From positions 27,368 through 91,367 of the forward strand of contig NZ_JARRAF010000020.1 of the NCBI RefSeq assembly GCF_030129945.1: a stretch of 64,000 nucleotides of DNA, given 5' to 3'. Below are positions 28,539 through 39,864 of the stretch, one piece after another (the stretch's first letter is position 1; every line of letters starts with the position of its first letter). The position numbers and the translations under genes are program-made. A model generated the notes under the pieces. The model did not search any database and was not told the DNA's origin. It saw nothing but the letters and a program-made list of their open reading frames with translations. The stretch is from Parachitinimonas caeni. GTDB taxonomy: Bacteria; Pseudomonadota; Gammaproteobacteria; Burkholderiales; Chitinimonadaceae.

Positions 28539-28553
28539 GAGGGGGAATGAACA

Positions 28554-29264
28554 ATGACCACTCAGACCGTTAAATTCAGTATCTACCGATATGATCCCGA
28601 TAAGGATAAAAAGCCCTACATGCAGGACATCAGTGTCGAAGTTGAGCCGGGTGAGCGCAAGCTGCTCGACGCTCTGGTGAAACTGAAGGTCAAGGACGAT
28701 ACCTTGTCGTTCCGTCGTTCATGCCGGGAAGGCGTCTGTGGTTCGGATGCCATGAATATCAATGGCAAGAATGGTTTGGCTTGTATCACCGATATCGACA
28801 CGCTGAAGCAGCCGATCGAATTACGCCCCTTGCCCGGAATGCCGGTGGTGCGTGACCTGATCGTTGATATGACCCAGTTCTTCAAGCAATACCATTCGAT
28901 CAAGCCTTACGTGGTTAACGATACGCCGCCTCCAGAAAAGGAGCGACTGCAGTCGCCTGAAGATCGTAAGGAGCTGGATGGTTTGTATGAATGCATATTG
29001 TGCGCATGCTGTTCCACTTCTTGCCCCTCATTCTGGTGGAATCCGGACAAATTCGTAGGCCCTGCTGGCCTGCTGGCGGCCTATCGCTTTATTGCGGATA
29101 CCCGCGATACAACGATTAACGAACGCTTGGACAATCTGGAAGACCCCTACCGCTTGTTCCGTTGTCACACCATCATGAACTGTGTTGATGTGTGCCCGAA
29201 AGAACTGAACCCGACCAAAGCCATCGGCAAGATCAAGGAATTGATGATCAAGCGGGTTGCATAA
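28554..29264 (+). CDS. sdhB: Succinate dehydrogenase iron-sulfur subunit
   Basis: Electron-transfer subunit of complex II, 236 aa. It has the [2Fe-2S] cysteines in [19 protein letters not shown] followed by LAC, the [4Fe-4S] set in [16 protein letters not shown], and the [3Fe-4S]/[4Fe-4S] closing motif [17 protein letters not shown]. Sits between sdhA and sdhE. Confidence 0.97.
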   Translation: MTTQTVKFSIYRYDPDKDKKPYMQDISVEVEPGERKLLDALVKLKVKDDTLSFRRSCREGVCGSDAMNINGKNGLACITDIDTLKQPIELRPLPGMPVVRDLIVDMTQFFKQYHSIKPYVVNDTPPPEKERLQSPEDRKELDGLYECILCACCSTSCPSFWWNPDKFVGPAGLLAAYRFIADTRDTTINERLDNLEDPYRLFRCHTIMNCVDVCPKELNPTKAIGKIKELMIKRVA

Positions 29265-29267
29265 GGA

Positions 29268-29528
29268 ATGGACGAGGCAGAGAAAAACAGACTTCGCTGG
29301 CGGTCTCGGCGCGGCTTGCTGGAGCTTGATCTGGTGTTTTCCAGGTTTCTGCAGCATGAATTCGACTCGCTTTCAGATGCTGAATTCGAGATTTATCAGG
29401 ATTTATTGCTCCTACCGGACAACGATTTACTCGATCTAGTTGACGGCAAAACCGAAAGCAAAGACGAGCGCTTCGTGCCGATGCTGGCACGATTAAGAAG
29501 CTGGAATAACGACAAAAAGCAACAATAA
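29268..29528 (+). CDS. sdhE: FAD assembly factor SdhE
   Basis: Small (86 aa) protein that helps attach FAD to SdhA. The key motif is [11 protein letters not shown], corresponding to the conserved RGxxE needed for flavinylation, with the helical bundle [22 protein letters not shown] after it. It begins three bases after sdhB and ends 37 bases before gltA, matching the common sdhCDAB-sdhE-gltA order. Confidence 0.93.
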   Translation: MDEAEKNRLRWRSRRGLLELDLVFSRFLQHEFDSLSDAEFEIYQDLLLLPDNDLLDLVDGKTESKDERFVPMLARLRSWNNDKKQQ

Positions 29529-29565
29529 TGCAGTCAACGCTGAACTGACTTCAGGAGCATTTCGA

Positions 29566-30858
29566 ATGGAAAATTCGCGCAATGTCACGCTGACTTACGA
29601 TGGCGGACAAAAACAAATTGAACTGCCGGTCGTATCCGGCTCTTTGGGGCCGGATGTTGTAGACATTCGTAGCTTCGCCAAGACCGGGATGTTTACCTAT
29701 GACCCTGGTTTTCTGGCCACTGCCAGCTGTGAGTCGAAGATCACCTTCATTGATGGCGATCAGGGCCTGCTGTATTACCGGGGTTACCCGATTGAGCAAT
29801 TGGCCGAACACAGTGACTACCTTGAAACCTGCTATCTGCTGTTGAATGGCGAGTTGCCAACACCTCAGCAGAAGGCCGATTTCGACTATATGGTGATGCG
29901 CCATAACATGCTGCATGACCAGATCCACAACTTCTTCCGTGGCTTCCGTCGTGACGCACACCCGATGGCGGTAATGGTAGGGGTTGTCGGCGCTTTGTCG
30001 GCGTTCTACCACGACTCACTCGACATCAATGATCCTCACCATCGCAAGGTGGCGGCTTTCCGTTTGATTGCCAAGGTGCCGACGATTGCCGCGCAGGCAT
30101 ATCGCTATAACAAGGGTCTGCCACTGTCATATCCGAAGGCTGGTTTGTCCTATGCCGAGAACTTCCTGCATATGATGTTCTCGACCCCGGTTTCCGAGTA
30201 CAAGGTTAACCCCGTACTGGCCAAGGCGCTGGATCGTATCTTCATTCTCCACGCCGATCATGAGCAGAACGCTTCGACATCTACTGTTCGCCTGTCTGGC
30301 TCTTCCGGCGCCAATCCGTTTGCCTGTATTGCGGCAGGGATTGCCTGTCTGTGGGGGCCGTCGCATGGTGGGGCCAACGAAGCCGTCTTGAAGATGCTGG
30401 ATGAAATCGGCTCCGTTGAGAACGTGCCGGCTTTCATGGAAGGCGTGAAGAACAAGACCCACAAGCTGATGGGCTTTGGTCATCGCGTTTACAAGAACAT
30501 GGACCCACGCGCTGCCATCATGAAGCAGACGTGCGATGAAGTGCTGGCCGAGCTGGGTCTGCACAATGATCCAAAGTTCAAGCTCGCCATGGAGCTGGAA
30601 AAGATTGCGCTGAACGACCCTTACTTCATTGAGCGCAAGCTGTATCCGAACGTTGATTTTTACTCGGGTATCGTTTTGTCGGCCATTGGTATCCCGGTTT
30701 CGATGTTTACGCCAATCTTTGCCTTGGCACGTACTGTGGGCTGGATTTCGCACTGGACGGAGATGATCGCCGACCCCGGCATGAAGATCGGTCGCCCGCG
30801 TCAGTTGTATACCGGTGCTGGACGCCGCGATTACGTCCAATTGTCTGAACGCAAGTGA
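29566..30858 (+). CDS. gltA: Citrate synthase (type II)
   Basis: Condenses acetyl-CoA and oxaloacetate into citrate. 430 aa, the NADH-sensitive proteobacterial type II length. Catalytic residues appear in [23 protein letters not shown] and the late YPNVDFYSG (the active-site aspartate). The ATG follows TTCAGGAGCATTTCGA, with AGGAG in register. Ends with the hairpin at 30866-30892. Confidence 0.98.
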   Translation: MENSRNVTLTYDGGQKQIELPVVSGSLGPDVVDIRSFAKTGMFTYDPGFLATASCESKITFIDGDQGLLYYRGYPIEQLAEHSDYLETCYLLLNGELPTPQQKADFDYMVMRHNMLHDQIHNFFRGFRRDAHPMAVMVGVVGALSAFYHDSLDINDPHHRKVAAFRLIAKVPTIAAQAYRYNKGLPLSYPKAGLSYAENFLHMMFSTPVSEYKVNPVLAKALDRIFILHADHEQNASTSTVRLSGSSGANPFACIAAGIACLWGPSHGGANEAVLKMLDEIGSVENVPAFMEGVKNKTHKLMGFGHRVYKNMDPRAAIMKQTCDEVLAELGLHNDPKFKLAMELEKIALNDPYFIERKLYPNVDFYSGIVLSAIGIPVSMFTPIFALARTVGWISHWTEMIADPGMKIGRPRQLYTGAGRRDYVQLSERK

Positions 30859-30865
30859 TGAAAAA

Positions 30866-30892
30866 CACCGCCCGGTAACTTGCCGGGCGGTG
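30866..30892 (+). terminator. Stem-loop after gltA, possible terminator
   Basis: Ten-base GC-rich arms CACCGCCCGG (30866-30875) and CCGGGCGGTG (30883-30892). The following bases (CGTTATG) lack a T-run, so it may be a weak terminator or a 3'-end stabiliser. Confidence 0.55.
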
Positions 30893-31116
30893 CGTTATGT
30901 GCAGTATGAAACTAACCAAGATTTTCGCGGTTTCAGGTTTTAACCAGATACTGCAATCTGAATCCGGCATCCTGATCTACTGGACTGTCGTGGCGGATTT
31001 GAATTGCGATACCTGGCGACAAACCGAGGCCATTCGTCCCTACCCAAGCAAACCAGCACAATCTGTCGAAGTTGTCCCGACATGTCGGGTCGCTTAGTCC
31101 AAGAAGGCTGACAACC

Positions 31117-33942
31117 ATGATGAAAACCCTTCTGTCCCACTCCTATCTGTTCGGTGGCAACGCCCCGTTCATTGAGGAGCTTTATGAACAGTACCTGGCC
31201 GACCCGGCAACTATCAGTGCCGAGTGGCGGGACTACTTCGACAAATTGCAGCAACTTCCCGGTGCTGCCGACCGCGATATTCCTCGCGCACCGATCGAAG
31301 AATCCTTCATTCAGCTTGCCAAGCAGCCTCGCACCAGTGGCCGTAGCGCCGCAGCGGAGTCTGAAGCCAGCCGCAAACAGGTTGGCGTTCTCAAGCTGAT
31401 TTCTGCGTACCGTGTGCTTGGTGTTCGCCATGCATCGCTTGATCCGCTCAAACGCATGGATCTGCAACCCGTTCCAGAACTGGACCCGGCTACCCATGGC
31501 TTGACTGATGCCGATATGGCTGTGCAGTTCAACTGCGGCTCGCTGGTAGGTCCGGAGCGTGATTCGCTGTCGAATATCATTGCCCGCCTCAAGCAGACTT
31601 ACTGCGGCAATGTTGGTGTCGAGTACATGCACATCACCAACTCCGAGCAAAAGCACTGGGTTCAGAATGCTTTTGAGTCGATCCGCTCGACTCCGGCCTT
31701 TACCGCCAGCAAGAAGATTCGTGTGCTCAAGCAGATTACCGCTGCGGAAACGCTGGAACGCTACCTGCATACCAAGTACGTTGGCCAGAAGCGCTTCTCG
31801 CTCGAAGGCGGGGAGAGCATGATTGCGGCGCTTGACCATCTGGTTCAGGCGTCCGGCACTGCCGGTGTTCAGGAAATGGTGATTGGCATGGCCCACCGTG
31901 GTCGCCTGAACGTGTTGGTCAATACCCTTGGCAAACAGCCGCGTGATCTGTTTTCCGAGTTCGAGGGCAAGTCTTCGCTGGATTTGCCATCTGGTGACGT
32001 GAAGTATCACATGGGTTTTAGTTCGGATATTCCGACTCCCGGTGGACCTATCCACGTTTCCCTGGCTTTCAACCCGTCTCATCTCGAAATCGTCAATCCT
32101 GTGGTGGTTGGGTCGGCACGGGCCCGGCAGCAGCGTCGTCACGATCGCACGGGTGATCAGGTTCTGCCGGTACTGCTGCACGGTGATGCTGCGTTTATCG
32201 GCCTGGGCACCAATCAGGGTACGTTCAACTTGTCGCAAACCCGTGGTTACGGTGTAGGCGGTACCGTGCACGTAGTTATCAATAACCAGATCGGCTTTAC
32301 GACATCCGATACCCGAGATGCTCGGTCAACGCTGTATTGCACCGATATCGCGAAGATGATCGAAGCACCGATCTTCCATGTGAATGCCGATGATCCTGAA
32401 GCTGTCTGCATGGTGGTGCAGATTGCTCTCGATTTCCGCATGAAGTTCCACAAGGATGTGGTGATTGATCTTGTCTGCTTCCGTAAGCTGGGCCACAACG
32501 AGGGTGATGACCCGATGCTGACCCAGCCGATGATGTACAAGAAGATCGCTCAGCACCCTGGCGTGCGCCGTCTGTACGTAGATAAGCTGGTTGCCGAAGG
32601 CCTGATGACTGAGCCTGAGACCGAAGCGTTGATCCAGGCTTACCGTGCTGCACTGGATAAAGGTGAGCATGTCGAGCAAACCACGCTGACGGATTACAAA
32701 CGCAGTTTTGCGATTGACTTCGCACCTTTCCGTGGCACCCACTGGGCACATCCAACCGATACCTCGCTGCCGACTGGCGACATCCAGCGCTTGACCGAGA
32801 AGTTCACCAAAGTGCCGGACGGCTTCAAGCTGCATTCGACCGTGGACAAGGTATTGGCTGCCCGCCGCGATATGGCTGCAGGCAAGGCTGCTGTGGACTG
32901 GGGGATGGCGGAAATCCTGGCTTATGCCTCACTGTTGGAGAAGGGCTATGGCGTACGGATTTCGGGCGAAGACTCTGGTCGCGGTACTTTCTCGCATCGC
33001 CACGCCGTTCTGCACGACCAGAATCGGGAGCGCTGGGATCAGGGCGCCTATGTGCCGCTGCGGCATATGTCCGAAAACCAGGGACATTTCCTGGTGATCG
33101 ACTCCATCCTCAATGAGGAGGCCGTGCTGGCATTTGAATATGGCTACAGCTCCTCTGCACCAGATGAACTGGTGATCTGGGAAGCGCAGTTCGGCGATTT
33201 TGCCAACGGCGCACAAGTGGTTATTGACCAGTTCATCACCTCTGGCGAAACCAAGTGGGGTCGTTATTGCGGTCTCACCATGATTCTGCCGCATGGATAC
33301 GATGGTCAGGGACCGGAGCATAGCTCGGCTCGACTGGAGCGTTACCTGCAACTGTGTGCAGAGCACAACATCCAGATCGTCATGCCGTCTGAAGCTTCAC
33401 AGATGTTCCATGCATTGCGCCGGCAGATGTTGCGTCCTTATCGCAAGCCATTGGTCATTTTCATGTCCAAGCGTCTGCTGCGCTACAAAGACTCAATGAG
33501 CCCGATCGAGAACTTCACTACAGGGGCTTTCCGCCCTGTCTTGTCCGATCCGGAAGCGCTGGACGTGAAGAAGGTCAAGCGTGTGGTTGTCTGTTCTGGT
33601 CAGGTTTACTACGACTTGGTCGCAGGCCGCCGCGAGCGCAATGTCAAGGATATTGCCATCATCCGCGTCGAGCAGCTCTACCCATTCCCAACGGAAGAGT
33701 TGAAGGCGGAGCTGGAGAAGTACATCGTTGCTCGGGAAATCATGTGGGTACAGGAAGAACCGCGTAATCAGGGCGCTTGGCATCTGGTTCGGCATCGCCT
33801 GGAAAACTGCATGCGTCCGAAGCAGACCTTGTCGTATGCCGGTCGCCCATCCTCGGCGTCGCCTGCTGTGGGTCTGATGAGCAAGCACCAAGCCCAGCTC
33901 AAGGCGTTTGTGGAAGAAGCGCTGAGCTTTACTACCAAGTAA
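31117..33942 (+). CDS. sucA: 2-oxoglutarate dehydrogenase E1 component
   Basis: Thiamine-diphosphate decarboxylase of the 2-oxoglutarate dehydrogenase complex, 941 aa. Evidence: [21 protein letters not shown] at the start (E2-binding arm) cut as [16 protein letters not shown]; the ThDP motif GDAAFIGLG...[18 protein letters not shown] and [13 protein letters not shown]; and [12 protein letters not shown]. The ATG at 31117 has AAGAAGG nine bases upstream; a further-upstream frame start lacks the family sequence. Long antisense frames over this gene are coding shadows. First of the sucAB-lpd set. Confidence 0.97.
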   Translation: MMKTLLSHSYLFGGNAPFIEELYEQYLADPATISAEWRDYFDKLQQLPGAADRDIPRAPIEESFIQLAKQPRTSGRSAAAESEASRKQVGVLKLISAYRVLGVRHASLDPLKRMDLQPVPELDPATHGLTDADMAVQFNCGSLVGPERDSLSNIIARLKQTYCGNVGVEYMHITNSEQKHWVQNAFESIRSTPAFTASKKIRVLKQITAAETLERYLHTKYVGQKRFSLEGGESMIAALDHLVQASGTAGVQEMVIGMAHRGRLNVLVNTLGKQPRDLFSEFEGKSSLDLPSGDVKYHMGFSSDIPTPGGPIHVSLAFNPSHLEIVNPVVVGSARARQQRRHDRTGDQVLPVLLHGDAAFIGLGTNQGTFNLSQTRGYGVGGTVHVVINNQIGFTTSDTRDARSTLYCTDIAKMIEAPIFHVNADDPEAVCMVVQIALDFRMKFHKDVVIDLVCFRKLGHNEGDDPMLTQPMMYKKIAQHPGVRRLYVDKLVAEGLMTEPETEALIQAYRAALDKGEHVEQTTLTDYKRSFAIDFAPFRGTHWAHPTDTSLPTGDIQRLTEKFTKVPDGFKLHSTVDKVLAARRDMAAGKAAVDWGMAEILAYASLLEKGYGVRISGEDSGRGTFSHRHAVLHDQNRERWDQGAYVPLRHMSENQGHFLVIDSILNEEAVLAFEYGYSSSAPDELVIWEAQFGDFANGAQVVIDQFITSGETKWGRYCGLTMILPHGYDGQGPEHSSARLERYLQLCAEHNIQIVMPSEASQMFHALRRQMLRPYRKPLVIFMSKRLLRYKDSMSPIENFTTGAFRPVLSDPEALDVKKVKRVVVCSGQVYYDLVAGRRERNVKDIAIIRVEQLYPFPTEELKAELEKYIVAREIMWVQEEPRNQGAWHLVRHRLENCMRPKQTLSYAGRPSSASPAVGLMSKHQAQLKAFVEEALSFTTK

Positions 33943-33954
33943 ATCTGTCACCAG

Positions 33955-34007
33955 GGGGTTTGCGCCTTGTGCGGCGCGAACCCCGGAAGGCAGCCTCGGA
34001 GGCTGCC
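33955..34007 (+). promoter_or_regulatory. Two stem-loops in the sucA-sucB gap
   Basis: Two hairpins stand side by side in the 94-base gap: arms GGGGTTTGCGCC/GGCGCGAACCCC (33955-33966, 33973-33984) and GGCAGCC/GGCTGCC (33989-34007). Neither has a T-run, so read-through into sucB is expected. They may protect or set processing of the polycistronic mRNA. Confidence 0.55.
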
Positions 34008-34036
34008 CTTGCCACCGAATTTGGAGCACCTTAACG

Positions 34037-35296
34037 ATGCTGATCGAAGTAAAAGTACCGCAACTGCCAGAGTCTGTATCCGAAGCCACGCTGCTGGCAT
34101 GGAAGAAAAAAGTGGGTGAGTACGTCGAGCGTGACGAAAACCTGATTGATCTTGAAACCGACAAAGTGGTTCTGGAATTGCCCGCACCACAGGCGGGGGT
34201 TTTGGCGAGCATTGTCAAAACTGACGGCACCACGGTCGTCAGCGGCGAACTGATTGCCACCATCGACACAGCCGCCAAGGCTGGTGACAAGCCCGCTGCC
34301 GCACCTGCTGAAGCCGCCAAACCTGCCTCTGCGCCGGAAGCGCCGAAGGCGGCTGCTGTTACAGCTACCGCAGCTGCTGGTGCAGCGGTAATGCCTGCAG
34401 CCAAGAAAATGGCTGCAGAATTGAATGTCGATGCCAGCCAGGTTGCCGGTAGCGGTCGGGGTGGTCGCGTGCTCAAGGAAGATATTGTCGCTGCAGCAAG
34501 CAAACCTGCCGCGCCTGCAGCACCTGCCGCTGTTTCAGGGTCGTCCAGCTTGGCATCCATCCCAAGCCCGGTAGACGTCAATGCTTTGTTGGCCGATCGC
34601 CCAGAGCAACGCGTACCTATGTCGCGTCTGCGCCAGCGTGTTGCAGAGCGTTTGGTGCAATCGCAGTCCACGGCCGCGATTCTGACCACCTTCAATGAAG
34701 TCAACATGAAGCCGGTTATGGATCTGCGCAATAAGTTCAAGGATCGCTTTGAGAAAGAACATGGCGTCAAGCTCGGCTTCATGGGCTTCTTCGTCAAGGC
34801 GGCTGTTCATGCGCTCAAGAAATATCCCGTCGTAAACGCCTCGGTCGATGGCAATGACATCATCTATCACGGTTACTACGACATTGGCGTTGCGGTGGGC
34901 AGCCCACGTGGCTTGGTTGTGCCCGTGATCCGCAATGCAGATCAGCTGAGCCTGGCTGAAATCGAGCGTCAGATTGCTGACTTTGGCAAGCGCGCCCAGG
35001 AAGGCAAACTGGGTATCGAAGAGCTGACCGGTGGTACTTACACCATTTCCAACGGCGGCACTTTCGGCTCGATGATGTCCACCCCCATTATCAACCCTCC
35101 GCAGTCTGCAATTCTGGGTATGCATGCCACCAAAGAGCGCGCCATGGTTGAAAATGGCCAAGTAGTGGTATTGCCGATGATGTATTTGGCCCAATCTTAC
35201 GATCACCGCATCATTGATGGTCGCGAGGCAGTGTTGTCTCTGGTAGCCATCAAGGAAGCGATTGAAGACCCAAGCCGTCTGCTGCTGGGTATCTAA
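34037..35296 (+). CDS. sucB: Dihydrolipoyllysine-residue succinyltransferase (E2)
   Basis: Core of the 2-oxoglutarate dehydrogenase complex, 419 aa. Order: lipoyl domain about 1-75 with the lipoylated K43 (ETDKVVLE), an Ala/Pro-rich hinge, a peripheral E1/E3-binding domain at about 113-150 ([20 protein letters not shown]), a second hinge, and the catalytic domain to the end, with [12 protein letters not shown] carrying the active-site histidine. A single lipoyl domain as in other sucB products. Confidence 0.97.
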   Translation: MLIEVKVPQLPESVSEATLLAWKKKVGEYVERDENLIDLETDKVVLELPAPQAGVLASIVKTDGTTVVSGELIATIDTAAKAGDKPAAAPAEAAKPASAPEAPKAAAVTATAAAGAAVMPAAKKMAAELNVDASQVAGSGRGGRVLKEDIVAAASKPAAPAAPAAVSGSSSLASIPSPVDVNALLADRPEQRVPMSRLRQRVAERLVQSQSTAAILTTFNEVNMKPVMDLRNKFKDRFEKEHGVKLGFMGFFVKAAVHALKKYPVVNASVDGNDIIYHGYYDIGVAVGSPRGLVVPVIRNADQLSLAEIERQIADFGKRAQEGKLGIEELTGGTYTISNGGTFGSMMSTPIINPPQSAILGMHATKERAMVENGQVVVLPMMYLAQSYDHRIIDGREAVLSLVAIKEAIEDPSRLLLGI

Positions 35297-35309
35297 ATCG
35301 TCGAAAGTC

Positions 35310-35331
35310 GGGTTGTGATGCGAATCACAAC
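35310..35331 (+). promoter_or_regulatory. Stem-loop in the sucB-lpd gap
   Basis: Perfect 9-base arms GGTTGTGAT and ATCACAACC with loop GCGA, no T-run. A third intercistronic hairpin in the same operon. Confidence 0.5.
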
Positions 35332-35393
35332 CTTCCGCTGTTCTGGCGGGTGCTGATGACCGGTCAGGCCCGCCTCCTCAATTGGTGAGTCCA

Positions 35394-36827
35394 ATGTCCA
35401 AACAATTCGATGTCGTGGTAATCGGTGGGGGCCCAGGTGGCTACGTCGCCGCGATTCGTGCTGCGCAACTGGGTTTTAGTACTGCCTGTATCGACGAAAT
35501 GAAAAATGCCGAAGGCAAGGCTTCCTTGGGGGGAACCTGCCTGAACGTGGGCTGTATTCCTTCGAAGGCACTACTGGAGTCTTCTGAGAATGTTGAACGA
35601 CTGCAGCACAAGTTTGCAGCCCACGGCATTACCGTTGAAGGTATGAAGTTCGATCTGGCCACCATGCTGGCGCGCAAAGACAAGATCGTATCCCAGCTCA
35701 CTAATGGTATTGGCTTCCTGTTCAAGAAGAACAAAGTCACCAGCCTGCTGGGTCGCGGCAAACTGTTAGCTCGCAATGGTGATAAGTGGCAGATCGAAGT
35801 TCGTGATGGCGCAACGGTCGATACGATTGAAGCGACCCACGTCATCTTGGCAACGGGCTCGACGCCGCGCCAGTTGCCCGGCACTGCCGTGGATAACAAG
35901 CTGGTACTCGACAACGTTGGTGCCTTGTCGATGCCAGAGGTGCCGAAGCGCCTTGGCGTGATTGGTGCCGGCGTGATCGGTCTGGAAATGGGTAGTGTCT
36001 GGAAGCGCTTGGGTGCAGAAGTGACCGTGCTTGAAGCTATGCCGACCTTCCTGGCCGCTGCTGACGAAGCCGTTGCCAAGGAAGCTTTCAAGCTGCTGAC
36101 CAGAGAGACCGGCCTTGCCATCCATATGGGTGTCAAGATTGGCGAGGTGAAAGTCGGCAAGAAGGACATCAAGGTTGCCTATACCGACGCTGAAGGCAAG
36201 GCACAAACCGCCACCTTCGACAAACTGATTGTAGCGATTGGTCGTGTGCCCAACTCCAAGGATATTGCCGCTGAAGCTGCAGGCCTGCAGATCGACGAAC
36301 GTGGCTTTGTTGTGGTAGACCATGATTGCCGTACTTCCGCACCGAATGTATGGGCGATTGGCGATGTCGTACGTGGCCCGATGCTCGCGCACAAGGCTTC
36401 GGAAGAAGGTGTCGCAGTTGCTGAGCGCATTGCTGGACAGAAACCGCATATCGACTTTGCGACTATTCCGTGGGTTATCTATACCAACCCCGAAGTGGCT
36501 TGGGTTGGCAAGACCGAGCAGCAGCTCAAGGCGGAAGGCGTGCCTTACAAGAAAGGCCAGTTCTCGAATGTGCCGCTGGGCCGTGCGTTGGCGCTGGGCG
36601 AAAACAAGGGCTTCGTGAAAATGCTGGCCGATGCCCGGACCGATCGCATTCTTGGCGTACATATCATTGGGCCGTTTGCGTCCGAGCTGATTGCCGAAGC
36701 CGTGGTGGCCATGGAATTTGGTGCGTCGTCCGAGGATATCGCCCGCATCGTTCATGCACACCCATCATTGTCGGAAGCCATGCACGAAGCCGCACTGGGT
36801 TGCGATGGTCGGACTTTGCACAGCTGA
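35394..36827 (+). CDS. lpd: Dihydrolipoyl dehydrogenase (E3)
   Basis: FAD flavoprotein that reoxidises the lipoyl group with NAD. 477 aa, with [17 protein letters not shown] for FAD, the redox disulfide in [29 protein letters not shown] for [18 protein letters not shown] and the C-terminal [15 protein letters not shown] that gives the active-site base to the partner subunit. Placed with sucAB, so it is the E3 of this complex, though it may serve others. ATG 35394 has GGTGAG nearby; a TTG four codons earlier is less likely. Confidence 0.97.
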   Translation: MSKQFDVVVIGGGPGGYVAAIRAAQLGFSTACIDEMKNAEGKASLGGTCLNVGCIPSKALLESSENVERLQHKFAAHGITVEGMKFDLATMLARKDKIVSQLTNGIGFLFKKNKVTSLLGRGKLLARNGDKWQIEVRDGATVDTIEATHVILATGSTPRQLPGTAVDNKLVLDNVGALSMPEVPKRLGVIGAGVIGLEMGSVWKRLGAEVTVLEAMPTFLAAADEAVAKEAFKLLTRETGLAIHMGVKIGEVKVGKKDIKVAYTDAEGKAQTATFDKLIVAIGRVPNSKDIAAEAAGLQIDERGFVVVDHDCRTSAPNVWAIGDVVRGPMLAHKASEEGVAVAERIAGQKPHIDFATIPWVIYTNPEVAWVGKTEQQLKAEGVPYKKGQFSNVPLGRALALGENKGFVKMLADARTDRILGVHIIGPFASELIAEAVVAMEFGASSEDIARIVHAHPSLSEAMHEAALGCDGRTLHS

Positions 36828-36977
36828 TAACCGTTGAATTGAAGTAAACGTCTGATCCAGAACCAGTGATAGGCATCAGGTTCGGGCCGAGCGTCAGGCA
36901 AGCCGGTAGTGGCTTGCAACACATTCCGACCTTTTGCCGCATGTGACTGAATTTGCGCAGGCACCAACAAAAAAGTA

Positions 36978-37044
36978 GTGAAGCGTGAAACCGGCGGGTA
37001 GCCAGTGCTACCTGCCGTTTCACGTTTCACGTTTCACGTTTCAC
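36978..37044. repeat. 25-bp-stem hairpin plus GTTTCAC tandem repeat before sucC
   Basis: The left arm 36978-37002 and right arm 37007-37030 pair almost completely around a CAGT loop (a single bulge and two G/T wobbles). The right arm ends in two GTTTCAC units and two more follow, so GTTTCAC occurs four times in a row (about 37017-37044). It lies 28 bases upstream of the sucC start. It could be a small mobile repeat, a transcript-processing stem or an attenuator. Confidence 0.7.
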
Positions 37045-37071
37045 TCCACGCTTTTTGACAGAGGAAAAGCA

Positions 37072-38244
37072 ATGAACCTCCACGAATACCAAGCGAAAGA
37101 CCTGCTGGCCAAGTACGGCTTGCCGGTACAAAAAGGCATTCTCGCCACATCGCCGACTGAAGCTGCAGATGCATTCCGCTCGATGGGCGGCAAGTTTGCT
37201 GTCGTCAAGGCACAAGTACACGCCGGTGGGCGTGGCAAGGCCGGGGGCGTGAAGGTCGTCAAGAGCGCCGACGAAGCGGCTGAAGTAGCCAAGAGCCTGC
37301 TCGGCAAGCGCCTGGTGACTTACCAGACCGATGCAAAGGGCCAACCCGTCAACAGCCTGCTGGTTTGCGAAGACATGTACCCCGTACAGCGCGAACTGTA
37401 TCTGGGTGCGGTCGTTGATCGCTCCACCCGCAGCATCGTATTCATGGCCTCGACCGAAGGTGGCGTCGAGATCGAGGAAGTGGCACACAACACGCCCGAG
37501 AAGATCATCAAGACCGTTGTTGATCCGCTGGTTGGCCTGCAACCCTTCCAGGCGCGCGAAGTTGGTTTTGCGCTGGGGCTGGACGATGCGCAGATCAAGC
37601 AATTCACAGGCCTGATGATGGGTGCTTACAAGGCTTTCGTTGAAAACGACTTCGCCCTGTTCGAAATCAACCCGCTGGCTATCCGTGGCGATGGCAGCCT
37701 GTGCTGCGTTGATGCCAAGGTTGGCATCGACAGCAACGCCGCTTTCCGTCTGCCGCAAATCGTAGCCCTGCGTGACAAGTCGCAAGAAAACGAGCGCGAG
37801 CTGAAGGCATCCGAATTCGACCTCAACTACGTTGCCCTCGAAGGCAATATCGGTTGCATGGTGAATGGCGCTGGTTTGGCGATGGCGACCATGGACATCA
37901 TCAAGCTCAAGGGCGGTCAGCCTGCCAACTTCCTGGACGTGGGCGGCGGCGCCACCAAGGAGCGCGTGATCGAAGCCTTCAAGCTGATTCTGGCTGACGA
38001 GTCGGTCAAGGGCGTGCTGATCAACATCTTCGGCGGTATCGTCCGCTGCGACATGATCGCTGAAGCCATTATCGCTGCCGTGAAGGAAGTGAACGTGACC
38101 GTGCCGGTTGTGGTTCGCCTCGAAGGCAACAACGCCGAATTGGGCGCCAAGATTCTGGACGAAAGCGGTCTGAAGCTGACTTCGGCCCAAGGCCTGAACG
38201 ACGCCGCCGAGAAGATTGTGGCCGCCGTTGCTGCTATCGCCTAA
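37072..38244 (+). CDS. sucC: Succinyl-CoA synthetase beta subunit (ADP-forming)
   Basis: ATP-grasp subunit that binds nucleotide in the substrate-level phosphorylation step succinyl-CoA to succinate. 390 aa, start [31 protein letters not shown] in the nucleotide site, [10 protein letters not shown] and [10 protein letters not shown] for Mg, and [10 protein letters not shown] near the alpha-subunit interface. GAGGAAAAGC precedes the ATG. An open frame 29 codons upstream runs through the hairpin and repeat and is not coding. Confidence 0.98.
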   Translation: MNLHEYQAKDLLAKYGLPVQKGILATSPTEAADAFRSMGGKFAVVKAQVHAGGRGKAGGVKVVKSADEAAEVAKSLLGKRLVTYQTDAKGQPVNSLLVCEDMYPVQRELYLGAVVDRSTRSIVFMASTEGGVEIEEVAHNTPEKIIKTVVDPLVGLQPFQAREVGFALGLDDAQIKQFTGLMMGAYKAFVENDFALFEINPLAIRGDGSLCCVDAKVGIDSNAAFRLPQIVALRDKSQENERELKASEFDLNYVALEGNIGCMVNGAGLAMATMDIIKLKGGQPANFLDVGGGATKERVIEAFKLILADESVKGVLINIFGGIVRCDMIAEAIIAAVKEVNVTVPVVVRLEGNNAELGAKILDESGLKLTSAQGLNDAAEKIVAAVAAIA

Positions 38245-38271
38245 TCACCCGCACAGAATCAGGAGTTTTAC

Positions 38272-39156
<885 letters not shown>

Positions 39157-39199
39157 TTGATCGCAAAATAAGTTATCTTATTTAGGCGAATATCAGTTA

Positions 39200-39231
39200 A
39201 AAGCGCCACCTGCTTCAGGTGGCGCTTTTTT
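39200..39231 (+). terminator. Rho-independent terminator after sucD
   Basis: Thirteen-base arms AAAGCGCCACCTG and CAGGTGGCGCTTT with a CTT loop and a T-run, just after a smaller AAATAAG/CTTATTT stem at about 39168-39185. Marks the end of the TCA operons. Confidence 0.93.
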
Positions 39232-39275
39232 ATTGGGCTTGTAAATTTAAAAATGAATAAATAGGGAGTAAGTCC

Positions 39276-39797
39276 GTGCTAAATAATACAAGTTTTCAGG
39301 TTCGTGCAGCGGAAGAGCGCGATGCCGATAACCTGGCTGCCTTATCCATACAAGTCTGGTTACATACCTATGCTTGGCATGGCATAGACAGCAAGATATC
39401 CCGTTATGTGCTGGCGGAGTATACGTCAGAAAATATGGCAAGAAAGATTGCTAACCCGAATGGCCAGATATTGCTGGTTGAAAAGGGCGACCATTTACTC
39501 GGTTATGCCGCGCTGCTGCTCGACAGCCCGTGCCCAACGATGCCTGATTTAAACAATGAGTTGGCAAGTTTATATATACAGACCCGCTTTGCTGGCCAAG
39601 GGCTTGGTGGACAGTTGCTGGCTGCCAGCGCAGCTGTATTTTTACAACGTAGTGGTAATTCAAAATACTGGTTAACCGTGAATGAAAAAAACCAGCGGGC
39701 ACGGGATTTCTATCAGAAGCATGGCTTTTGCGAAATAGGCGACGATTGGTTTGAAATGGAGGGTGAGCGTTTTCTGAATAAAATCTTATTGGCGTAA
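39276..39797 (+). CDS. GNAT-family N-acetyltransferase
   Basis: A 173-aa acetyltransferase. The acetyl-CoA site is motif A, YIQTRFAGQGLGGQLL, and motif B is the VNEKNQRARDFYQKHGF block. The gene begins with GTG, backed by AGGGAG seven bases upstream. Base composition is A/T-rich relative to the TCA genes. Substrate unknown; resemblance to diamine- or amino-acid-acetylating GNATs is general only. A separate transcription unit starting after the sucD terminator. Confidence 0.87.
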   Translation: MLNNTSFQVRAAEERDADNLAALSIQVWLHTYAWHGIDSKISRYVLAEYTSENMARKIANPNGQILLVEKGDHLLGYAALLLDSPCPTMPDLNNELASLYIQTRFAGQGLGGQLLAASAAVFLQRSGNSKYWLTVNEKNQRARDFYQKHGFCEIGDDWFEMEGERFLNKILLA

Positions 39798-39864
39798 TTT
39801 TGTGTTTGCGAAAAGTTATTGTCAGATATTTGATGATTGGTTTTAAAATTAATAGGAATATGAT

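Noticed and set aside
30940..32271. A 443-codon minus-strand open frame
   Set aside because: Antisense to sucA, which has full family motifs; no ribosome site and no recognisable protein.
33493..34797. A 434-codon minus-strand open frame over sucA end and sucB
   Set aside because: Shadow of the biased third-position composition of the two real plus-strand genes; Ser/Ala-rich without domains.
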